Of a stretch of 64,000 nucleotides of DNA, positions 47,801 through 59,800 are shown in pieces. Under the pieces are notes generated by a model that saw nothing but the letters and a program-made list of their open reading frames with translations, searched no databases and had not been told where the DNA came from. The position numbers and the translations under genes are program-made. Source of the DNA: Notospermus geniculatus (lineage: Eukaryota; Nemertea; Pilidiophora; Heteronemertea; Lineidae); assembly GCA_002633025.1 (NCBI GenBank), contig NMRB01000038.1, forward strand, positions 191,177 to 255,176. The letters are read 5' to 3'. The first letter of the stretch is position 1, and each line of letters opens with the position of its first letter.

Positions 47801-50800
47801 TAGTGTTTTGGGTTTCGGCCACCTGGTGGCCAAGCCAAGAATCGAATCGGACCGAAACTTGGTGTCGTAGGTCATATGACCTAGAGGTATATATGTACCA
47901 AGTTTCAGGTCAATAGCCCCAGCGGTTACGAAATGTGCCACCAAAAGGCAAAATTCTGAACTTTGACCTCTGTGACCTTGAAAAGTAGGTCAAATCAACC
48001 GTTACATATGTTATGTATCCTCATTAGATACACCTATGATAAAAATTTGGAGAAGATCCGGCTATTAGTTCAGGAGTTATTGCACTTTTTGTGTTTCCGG
48101 TTTTAGCCACCTGGTGGCCAAGTGAATAATCGAATCGGACCGAAACTGGGTGTGGTAGGTCCTCTGACCTAGGGGTACATATGTACCCAGTTTCAGATCA
48201 ATAGCCCCAGCGGTTACGAAACGTGCCCTGCTAATGGACGACGATGAGGGACGCTGCACCACTGTACAAGCTCACCACAGGTGAGCTAAAAATGAATACT
48301 CTATAAAATGAATACCAAATACAATGTACTAAACAAAATGCATAAACCTGAGGTATCAGTTTCTACTTTTGCAGAAACATTATGAATACAGCCTTTCCTG
48401 CCCTGTCAATAATTCAACATAAGCTCATTTCTATTACAAGTCTTTGTACATGGAGGAAGACTTCACTTCAATTCGAGTGAGATGAATAAGATGAAAAAAA
48501 AAATGTCCGAATCGGACTGAGGAATCAGCTGAAATATTATTTTCTGAACACAACTTATGGTATTTGAACCCAAAGAAAAAAGCTCCACTAAATGACCAAA
48601 TGACTAGTGTACCAAAATGGCATGAAGATTACAGTGTAAAGCCAATTGTTTCTTTTCTGTAAAGTACCTTGATCAAACCAAAAAATTGTGCAATTTTATG
48701 ATATTGATGTTAGTGTTACTTATTGACATTACCCAAGTAAAAGAAAAATTTAAGTAGTATCATCATCAGCAGTATATTACCAGAGAAAAATCAGTCATTT
48801 CTAAGTAAATCTATCATAGGAAAGAAAAAGAATTGAGATATTCTGAGGGTCAAAACTTACTAGAACTACATGTAGTTGTATTTGAATTCCCATCTATTAT
48901 ATCCTAGTTTTTTTGCACTTCCACCCTTAACTTGCCATGTTTAAATAGACTGGTCTCTCAAAAACTGTCCATTAGCCCATCGAGCTCGATGGCGCTAATT
49001 CAAGCAGGGGTTGGACACAGGTTTTTCTGAGAGGTGGAAACGGAATAGAAACCGCAATCATGAGTTTGAGACCCGGGACAGATGGCACAGTAAATCTTTT
49101 TTCTATACAGGAATTAACACAGGAGAGCGCATGCATACAGCGCACCTGTCGCACAGGTCTTGGAAAACACAGGGTTTTAGAATACTGGTGGGGGTAGGTG
49201 GCAGTACATACAGCTAACATAAAATGAAGACAGGTATGATCAGAATTAAGAACAAGAACAATGAAGAATTAAGACTAGAAAAATGAATCAGACCACCAAT
49301 CAGCACATTTCAGACCAGAACTTGGAGACTGAGGTCTACTGCCTTAGTTTATGCACCATGAAAACTGTAAAACTGCAGCTCGCTGACACCACACCAGAGC
49401 AATAACTCTCGAACGAAACACTGAACTCAAACACTAAACACAGGCACAAGCTCATGGAAGACAAATATACGTCTGGCCATGAAGTAATCACATCTCAACT
49501 TATCAAATTCACATGACTTCTAACATCAAGATACCAACATCATCAGAACATGACTTTTCCACAGGATGAACACTTCACTTCTGAAAACTACATGTACATG
49601 AAATACAGTTCTTCAGCAGGATGAACACTTCAATTCTGACTGCATGAAACACAATTCTTCTGACAACTACATGAAATACACACCTCCCACAGGATGAACA
49701 CTTCACAATGTTCTCTACGGGTCACAAGAATTAAGGAATCAATCAAACATTAAACACAATACAAGCATTTGAACTTTTGTGGTTTTTGCTTCAATTCACA
49801 GCAGGACAAGTGACACCAACGCTCACAGTCATCACACTGCAACAGGTCTGCATTGCCATCATTCACTTCACAAAAGGGTAGTTCACACTGTTGCTGAATG
49901 TCAGCCACTGCATTATAAAAATGGTGCCCGGAGTGGAGGGCGGTAGAGCGAAATGTCACCCCGAGAAAGCCATGTTGCCCGAGGCGCCAGCCGAGGGCAA
50001 CATTGCTTTCGAGGGGTGACATTTCGCTCTACCGCCCTCCACTCCGGGCACCATTTTTTATATCGTACCGAAAGTCAATCAGAGATGTTCTCGTGGCGTT
50101 TATCATCACTCAAATCATCCGCACTGCGCTGCACCACGCCTGATGTAATGTCGATGCGGACCTAGATGAACGCACGACACTGGATTCAGATCGGCGCTGT
50201 TCGCTAGCTCATTTCTTTGAAATTGTGAGCTAAAGCCTCGTTTATGTCGCCCTTAAGCCTCGCTTATGTCTCCCTACGCTGTGATAGAAATAGCGTCAAC
50301 AAGTTGCAACTGATAACTTATGTCGCCACCGACTAAAAAAACACCGATCGGTCGCAACTACCTGGAACTAGTTTATCGCCATCTTTTGAATGCTTATGTC
50401 GACACAGATTTCTTTTGTTTTTCAGATTTCTCTAGTTTGCAACTAGTTGGCAACTAGTTACTCACTGACGCCCGAGAGCTTATGTCACCCAGTAGCTGTG
50501 ACTAATTAGTTCCAACTACGCGCCGGTTATCAGTTGCCAACTAGTTCTGACTATACGCAAGGGCGACATAAGCGAGGCTTTACGTACAGTCAGAACTAGT
50601 TGGCAACTGATAATCGGCGCGTAGTTGGAACTAATTAGTCACAACTAGGCGTACTAGGTGACATAAGCTCTCGGACGTCAGCGAGTAACTGGTTGCCAAC
50701 TAGTTGCAAACTAAAAATATCCAGATCCTGAAAGTCCCACATGTTCAACTTACTTAAAATCAAAAGAAATCTGTGTCGACATAAGCACTCAAAAGACGGC

Positions 50801-53800
50801 GATAAACTAGTTCCAGGTAGTTGCGACCGATCGGTATTTTTCTAGTCGGTGGCGACATAAGTTATCAGTTGCAACTATAGTTGACGCTATTCCTATCGCA
50901 GCGTAGGGCGACATAACCGAGGCTTGACGTGCGACAAGTTTGGCCTATTGTGTTCAGGAAAATGTTAACAGTTACCCCATGCTGTTGATGATCACAAAAG
51001 CTGACAATATTGACCGGTAGTTCGACGATTTTGATTGCAAAACCGCCGTGTCATTTGAAGCGAGAAACAAAATGGCGGACGTGTGGCCGTCTCGAAGCAT
51101 TTTCCGGGAAAACATTCCAACCGGAAATATTTTCCGGGCGAACATGCCGAAATGTTGACCGCTCACGTGACTGCTCTCGGCCAATCACATTGACGGAAAC
51201 TTACTTGAGGTACGATATGATAAAATATCTTGCCCGTTACATATCGGCGATACATTTCAACATGGACTTGCCTCATGACAGCTGGATGGATGTCGTGTAA
51301 CAGGGCTTCGGCATTCTGCAATAAGAAAACTACATGTGTACCAAATAATAAGCTTAACTAAACTGAAGAAAATCCATTCCAAATTTTCAACTGATTGGAC
51401 AATATAAAAACATCAAAGTGTGAAGGTCTTGAGACAGGCCTCCTGTTTATTGGAAAGATTACATTTTTTCAGTGGTTAAATTACATGGTGCCACTTATTT
51501 GAACTGTACAGTGCATGTTTCCTTGTCAGCCTGCAGAGGAGAGAAAATTGTTCATACCATCAAAACAAATATTCCACAGCTGCTGCCATCTTCTTGTGAA
51601 CTACAGGAATAAGACTTTGTCTTCCATGGCCCGTTATCTCCTCTGGCCTGCATGAAATTCCTGAAATGGATTTGAAGCATGCTTATGCATTATGGACTCT
51701 GTGCTCAGTATGCAGAAAAGGCATAAGAAACTAAGACATTTTCATCCCAAAATCACATGACATTACTGTATTTAAGTTGCTCGAGCAGTGCTACACATGT
51801 ACTCCAGAAGACCAGTACCAAATATAAAATAATGCATTTTTACCTCCAACCTGACAGGTAGATCTCAATACGACTGCTTGGCCAGCTAATTGAATTCATA
51901 ATCCCCACAGTAGAGTCAGCTACATTTGCAACTAACAGTATCCAATGCCTATTAGTGCAGATGGGCAGGAACACCCACTTGAACTTTTCAACGTCCACCT
52001 GAAAAAGGGACAGTGATGTAAGTGATTGAACAACCCAATAAATGTTGTCTGAATATTGCTGAACTCCAGAGGGATGGAGTTTACATTAATTATTATCGTA
52101 CTGTAGTACTACATGTAGTACGAAATACTCTAGATTCGTTCTTCTAGGGTTACTTTAGGGACAGATACTCATTCTGTACGTTTAGGCATACATGTAGCCT
52201 ACCACATAGACCATACAAAGAATTAATTGATTCTATTCAACATAACTGACCAAAGAGCGAGTCTTGCATTACTTGGTGGGCTGTGAAGACTGCCTTGTTG
52301 GCAGGCACTATTAAGAGAGGGTTCAATGAAGTAACATTAGAAGAACAAATCTAGAGTAAATTTTACTCACATTCTTGTATAGCCATGAGTCCGTATCATT
52401 CTTTTCCCACTTCAAGGCAAGGAAGCTTGGCAGTATCAACACACTGTTCTCTAATTTCGAATTGGCGTCCCTCATAATCAACGTAAGGAAGGAATGCACG
52501 ACCTGAAATGAGGAATACGACGTTACATGTAGTTCAATTCATGTGTACATACAGATACATTCATGTTCAAATTCAAAGAATGAGTCAATGACCATTTTAT
52601 CTTTCATGACACCTTGAGCATCTTTTATTAATTTCACAGCCAGATGTTTTAAATTCTGCAGTCACCTATGTTGTTAATTACATGTATGCTGGATTATTGA
52701 GCATTTCCTCAGGGTTGCAAGTTCAAATACATTCACGTTTTGTGTTATGTTCGCTAACTTACCACATCATTTAAGTCATTTCCATCCTTCAGCGTTTCCA
52801 AGTCCACAGCTGTTATTGTGTTGTTGCCAATCACCAGCTTTTCACCTTCGTATAATGTGGCATCATCAGCTACTTTCAGATACATATCACAGTCTCTTAG
52901 GTGGCACGGTTTCTCAAGTAGTGTTGCAATCAGAGAGGATGGAACAACTTGCAACTCCCAAGATTTAACCAGCAAACAACAGGCAATGATAAGGTGCTCC
53001 TGGGTAACTCTGTCGAAAGAAACAAATCTATATCGCCAATGGCCCGAACAGAGGAACCTAGTGATGTCATCCATCTGGTTATCGTAACGCCTAGACACCT
53101 CGGAGGTGAATGAGTGTACTGGATCGTGTTTCATTAACGCACATCTGTCCAGGGTGTTCCGTGCCAGGGCCACCTTCACTTGTTTTAGACTATCAAAACA
53201 GTTTTCAAGTTCCGTATCTGGAATGGACTGGATGTGGGACATTATGGTAGCCCTAATCAGTTCGGTCATTTCGTTCAAGTGCTTTTTCTCCTCTTCTTGT
53301 TCAATTTGGTCAAGCACGTCCAAGACTGGCACTTCTTTCTTCTTTTGATTAGCAGTGTGTGGTCCATTCCCCTGTTTACGTTTGCCACTCTTTGTTACAC
53401 CGGATGTGCCTGTCGTTTTCCTTGCTGTCCCTTCTAGTCTCACTTGGCTTTCTGACTCCAAAACTTCCACATCGCTATCACTCCCCAGTTGCGAAGCAGC
53501 AGACTTTTTCTTCTTCTTGCGACTGCAGGGCTTGCTGTTTTTTGCTCTTTTCGTGCCTGCCTTTTTCTTGTCGTGGGTATTTAGTTCTGGTTCCTCCAGA
53601 GGCGTTTTCTTGTTCTTCTTTTCAGACTTTTTTTGAATACCGGTTACTGATTGCATTTTTCCTTTCGGTCTTCCACAGACTTTAGGTTTGTCTATCAGAT
53701 GGACTTTGTCCAACAAAGACTTGAACTGAGAAACTGAAACAGTTCCAGAGAATGCTTTTGTGGGGGAATCAACGACTGGAGGTACATGTAGATCTGGCAG

Positions 53801-56800
53801 ATCATCACTGGCCAGAATGTCGGTCATGTCGGTGTCTTTTTCTGCAGTCTCTGCATCTGGAGTACTACCTAGTGTCATGGTACAGCCTTGTTGTCTTGAG
53901 TCCAAAGTACATGTAGGATGGAGGCTTGGGACTTCAGGCTTGGGACTATCTGCTTGGCTTTCTGGTAGGGAATCTGAATTACTGTCAGATGAATGAATCT
54001 GCCTGACTCCATCAAATGACTTGAAGCTCCCATAAAACGATATGTCTGGCATTGAAGGTTCATCCATGTCAGAGCGCAAATAGCATGGGGTGGAATGCAA
54101 CATATTATTGTTGTCATCAACAATGTTTTGCTCGGTTAAATTCGGTGGTTCAACTGATTCTGATGTATCATTCACAGTTTCACTCACAGTTTCACTCACA
54201 TGCATGTCCTTTCCACTCATCACTAATGATTTGAAGTCCCTCAGGGCAGAAAGGTAGCCATCAAAGACATCCTGTCCATGTTCAGACATGGCAGATGCCA
54301 CTTCCTTGCAAATATTCATTGCCTGCCTGAATTTCTGGCATCTGTTCAACACCTTCCCTGCCTTTTTGGTAGTGTAGTGTAAAACTACCTTTCCTTCACT
54401 GTCTTTGTCATTGTCCTCAGAGCCTGAAGCACGAGACGTTGCAGAAGATAGTTGAAATGGTCTAGCCCAGCGTTCTGCAATCAGGTCAGAAGTAGATATC
54501 TCAGCTCTCTCCACTTTACGGACAAGGAAAATATGTCTACAAGGCATCATGTGGTTTGTGTAGAAGTTGCAAGTACAGGTATTTTGATCTGAACCAACCA
54601 TGTATACAGTTCCTCCACTTGTCGACTGAACTTCAAACCCATTCTCAACTGGTGTGCACTTGAATGTCGTGTGCATATGCCTCATCTTTCGCAGTTCGGC
54701 TACTATCATCTTGGATGCATAAGGTGTGCAAGTAGCATGAATAGCTCGACCCTCAGCTGACAATTCACTGACGTTGTATGAAACTGAGCACGACGAGATG
54801 GCAGTATTGTGGTGGACCTGAGACTGTTTGCTTTTTGAAAACAAAACAACTTCATGGACACACTCTGCAAGAGTTTTGCTACTGTTCAAGACTTTCTTAA
54901 GTTTTGAGTGAAATGACTCCAATCTGTTGGTTGTTCTGTTGCCTAGGTTGACATCCTTCCCAGATGAAGTCCACATTTCCTTGCAACTGTCCCAGTTCTT
55001 TTTGAATTTTTCAACAAATGCAGAAGTAGCAAGCTTCTGGAGTTCTTCCAGCGGTTTACTGTACTGTTCCTCCCTGTTACAATAGGCCATCTTCTCCAAA
55101 ACCTTTCTTACGTCTTCTTTGTTTTCCAAGTCTTGTGTATCTCTTTTGAAACATTTGAGAACGTGAAAGAGGCAAAGGTGGATGCTGGCGTCTGGGAAGA
55201 ACTTCTTGATTGACTTTACTTCCTTCACATCTTATCAATAACAAAGCATTTTGTCTTTTTTATCGAATCTTCTGGCACAGTTTGCTTGAACAAGTCAAGA
55301 CAGGCTTCAATGCTTTCCTGTGTCTCCTGTGACACAAGAAAATGAGCCACTGGCAAACTATAACCGTGTCCATCCTCGACCATTATTGTAAACAATGGCA
55401 TCCGGTTTTCATTCACCCTGTAAGTGGCATCCATTAAACATACCTCAGGGAACTTTACATATGACTCTCTCATAAAGGGGAGTTGAAAGAACAGGCTTTT
55501 TATCAGACCTTCGTCATCAATTGTGAGGCGAATGAAAGCACTCGGGTATTCCTTAAGAATGTTTTCCAGCTCAGTAACAAGCAAGTTCAGCTTTGACCCA
55601 CTGTCCACAGAGTCCATTCGAAGACGAGCTTTCAAATTATTGATATCAGATGCTGTGAATGGCTTTCCTGAAAGCTCACGCAGTGTCTGCCTGAACTTTC
55701 CTGGAGGCACGCTTAGCTGGTACATCAGTTGACCAATCTTACTCACATCCTCAGAAAATTTGCGATTTTCCGGATAACCGTTGTAGATATCACTGTTGAT
55801 GGAGTGGTTGTGCACTGGATTAAGTGTCTTCACGACAAGCCTGTTCAGTTTGCGGTCAGCTGTGACGAAGATCGAAGCTGGACAATTTATCTTGAATGTC
55901 CTGAAAGTACAAAATTTTTCCCAAATTAAGTTCAGATTGTGCCTACAGTGAGGAAGCTGTTGGGTCAGGATTGCTATTGGCATGATTGGGTGGTGTGATT
56001 GGATTGTTGGTCAGTGAGACTCATTCCATACTTTACACATTTTACACAAGGGGATACGGATTCAATGTCAATTCCAAAACGGCGGGCATTTTTGCCATTA
56101 ACATACATGTTAACATGAACAGTGGTTGGTGAAACACGACTACATTTTATGTCGTGTTTTGGGGGAAAACGATGCATGTTACATGTAGTTATGGGAAAAA
56201 CAACACTGATGCAATGGGCTCTGATGCAATGCAACAAAAGCCATGAGTGTTATGAATTATTGGTGTACGACCCACAGCAGCAACTGCGGAGATATCGCTC
56301 GCATGTATGGGCCACCTGCACCACTAGGCCTTTTGGCTTCTGCTGTGTTATTCAGTGTAGGATGACATGCCTAAAAGTGGTGCCTCTCATGCCTGTAAGG
56401 CACCCACCTGGCTGGACTATCAAAAGTAGGTGGCATCCGGCAAATATAATTCGCCGTCTGAGAGAGACAGCCCAAGTTGTCGCCAGGTAGGCCCTTTTTG
56501 CAGATTGACAAGATCATGCAAGAAGAGAAGCCATGCTGACTCAGTGACTGATGCAAATTGGTAAATCTTGCAACCGTGTCGAACACGAAGTGATGACATC
56601 ATCAAGCAGGCAATGAATAATGGTTTCTCAATTTTCGCCAATAGGGTTCTTCCAATCTCGTCCCCAGTGTGTCTTTTTCTAAGGATCTGGACCCATATTC
56701 ACGATATTCATAAAACTAACTGTAAATCTAAGTTTAACACTTCATCCTTACCTTTGTTCAACACAAAAACATCACACTTAAGAGTACTTAGACTTAAGTT

Positions 56801-59800
56801 AAGTAGTTTTATGAATCATGATTATTCGGTCCTGAGGACAGAATGTGGTAAGACCAGTGCAGAGGGTCTCTTCATTGGTCTAAATATCTGCTCTCGGATG
56901 CTTGGAAAATGAATCTGACATGTCTGACTCTGAGGGGTTGTAATTTCAAAATTTTCAGGCCTCTTTTTGGTTACGCCTTGAGCCTTTGGCACTTGGGATC
57001 TGGCATGTCTGGTCTTCGACTGGAACATGTAGCCTCCTACACGTAAGCCTGTAGCCTCCCAACCTACACTCAGAACTTTTGAGGGCCCTGGCCTGGGCCA
57101 AGCTTAGTTCCCTTACGAAAAATGTGACATGTGTTGGCCTAAATGACATTACCACGGATAGTGCGCAAACTTTACAAAAAAAACAAAGTGTTTATTTGGC
57201 AGACAATACCAGTGGTTCTGCTGGAATAATTTATTTTGTAGCCAAATTTATAATTTTTAAAATTATTTTGAAGCTTTTTTCAACAATTCATTGTAATTCC
57301 TTTGGAAAATTTGTAGCCAATTAGTTATTTCCTTAGCCACTGAATAAAAATATTAGCAAATGGCTACAATGGCTAATGCCAGCAGTTTCAAACCCTGCAA
57401 TACTTTTAGTTATAATGGCTAAATGCCGTCATGGCCGTCTTCCGTTTGCGCATAGGCCTTGTAGTAATATGGTAGGCTAGTTGTTTGGTGCCCCTTTTCA
57501 GTTAGGTCCCTTAGGGATAGGTCTCTTAGGGTTACGTCACTGGTTAGGTCCCTTCTTAGCATGCTTACGGTTACGTTCCTTAGGGATAGGCCTATTAAAA
57601 TCAAAGTCGGCTGGTGCAAAATCAAAGTCCGCAAAATTGGTTACTGCGCATGTGCAAATGGAAGACAGCATTATAAGTAAAAATAATGTCTGCGGTCAAA
57701 ATAAACGCTGCGACAAAAAAAATGTACTGGTGGTGTCATCATGCATGTCATGACAGCCTCGGTCTAGGCCTACGTGTGTCACATTTTTCGTAAGGGACGT
57801 CACCTAGGCTTCTCAGCTTCTGTGTGTAGGCCCTGCCCTATTAGGCCTAGCCTTCTTACCTGCTGCTAGGGCTAAGCCAAGCCCAACGTGGCAACATAGG
57901 CTACCTAGGCCGAGTAGGCTACGGTTATCAGGCCTGATTATAGGAATTAGGGCCTAGGCCTAGCAGCAGTAGGGAAGGCTAGCCTAGGCCATGGGCATGA
58001 GGCCATGCTCCTGTCCTGACCACCTCATGACCTCACTGCATCATTTTAGTCAGCCATGGTCAGTGCACTAGTGTGCAGTGCATGCATACATGATGCACAG
58101 GCCTTATTATAGGCCTACAGGCAGGCCTATAGGCCTAGGCCTAGTAGCCTATAGGCCTAGGCCTAGGCCTACCCTAGGCCTAGCTAGGCCTACCGCGCGC
58201 GGTGTATAGGCCTGCTACACACACTAACTTTTATGATACATACGACTGATTCGGCCGTTTGCCTTGGCTGTGAGACTTGTATGTTCCGCCATGCTTACAG
58301 AGATCTTGCATACGAAAATCTCAGCCTTTTATCGAACAGAGATTGGTCATTTTCGCGTGCACCATCATCATGTGCACTGGGACGTGCATCTTGCATGTCT
58401 CGGCCTAGGCCTAGGCCTGCATCCTCATCACCACTCCTCGACTTGGTTTTGAGCCGCTCGTTCGCTTTTTCTACGGTGCGCGAGGCCTTCCGAACAAAAC
58501 AGCACAGATGCTCGGATTCATAATTCGAAAGGGCCAACTGAAAGTCAACAAAACTACTGTAGGAGGCCCCAGATCGCAATTTTTCCACCGAAGTGGAGGG
58601 GCACCCCTCGGACCGTACATCCGCCATCTTGCTGTTCTTCGCGCGCTAATTAATAATTTCTCAATATCAATTTTGATTGGTTGCTGCTTTGCATAATTAA
58701 TTATCTTGGCGCGCTATCCAAGTCGAAAAAGGAGGTCCTGCAGAGAGAGCCGGGCTCGCTAAATGGTTACTGCGTAATAAAATTGGGAGATAATGGACAT
58801 TTTCTGTTTTGAGTCAGGTCCGAACAAGGCAAAACAACCTGTAAGTCAAGTATTTTCCCCGGCAAAATGACCTAAATCAGGATTTTTGCATAGGCAAACC
58901 ACCAAAATCATTAGAATACTTCCACCTAAATATGCCAATTGTCGCATTATCGTTATTTTCAGTTGATTCAAGGCAACAAGAAGGCTCCCAGTATCATTTT
59001 GTATACACATTCTGCTACATGTCAAAACAACCTAAGTCATGGACAACAGAATCTGACATTATTTATCCATTCATAATTTGGAAATCTTTTGAAGTAGGCT
59101 TTCTTAGCAAACTGTGTATTTATGGTCATTGATTAGAAGCAGTACCTTAGTAAAACAACTGAAAACGTCCAAAACACAAAAGACACTCAGTGACTCTTAA
59201 GGCATTAGTCATTTCTTTGCAAAACGACCTCAACCCTTCGTATTAAGCAAGGTTCATTTGAGTCACCTCTAGACTTTCAGACAGTAAAGTTCCAGCTTGA
59301 GAAAGACCCCGTGTGGGGTTGAAAATATTTGCAAAACTTTGGAGATTGACTTGTTTTATATTATCAGTCATTTCTTTTGCATGCAAAAACAGCCTAAGTC
59401 AGCACAAAAATAGCCTAAGTCAGCAACTGTTCGGGCCAAAACAGCCTAAGTCAGACTTAGGCTGTTACTGCTATTGCTAATATTCGTCTAAACCTCATGT
59501 GAGAAAGGCCTGTGGCCGCTCATGAAGGTGATAAGACGTAAAACTTCGTTAGCTGGTCTGATAAAAGGTGTCACCACTGGTCCACGCTTTCCCAGGGTAT
59601 TGAGGGATTCCATGCACAATGCTGGCTATTGAACCATCTTTTTTTGAAGATGGGGATTTGGCACAGTGGTGTGCACGCTTTCCCTCAATGCTGGCGGTGT
59701 TGCCTTATGTGGAGGCGTGGGTTCGAATCTCGGTGCTGACCAGCGTAGCAATCCTATCATTTAAGTCAGACTTAGGTCATTTTTGCACTGGGGTCACAAA

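Noticed and set aside
51495-51530. Alternative last exon after SCGIFVLM (ADKETCTVQFK then stop)
   Set aside because: It has an acceptor, but skipping it gives an in-phase join to NAEALLHDI and a full Ulp1 C-terminus plus PHD exon, which fits the family better.
53234-53685. Plus-strand open frames rich in Phe, Ser and Leu
   Set aside because: They are the antisense shadow of the Lys/Glu-rich linker of the transposase fusion gene.
55974-56237. 87-codon minus-strand frame upstream of the main transposase exon
   Set aside because: The 50-nt exon at 56408-56457 joins in phase directly to 55900 and completes the zinc motif; this frame lies in the intron.
58295-58440. Coding continuation of the first transposase exon to the in-frame stop
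   Set aside because: After residue 60 it becomes AGGCCT-rich low-complexity sequence, so a splice is more likely than a 110-residue protein.
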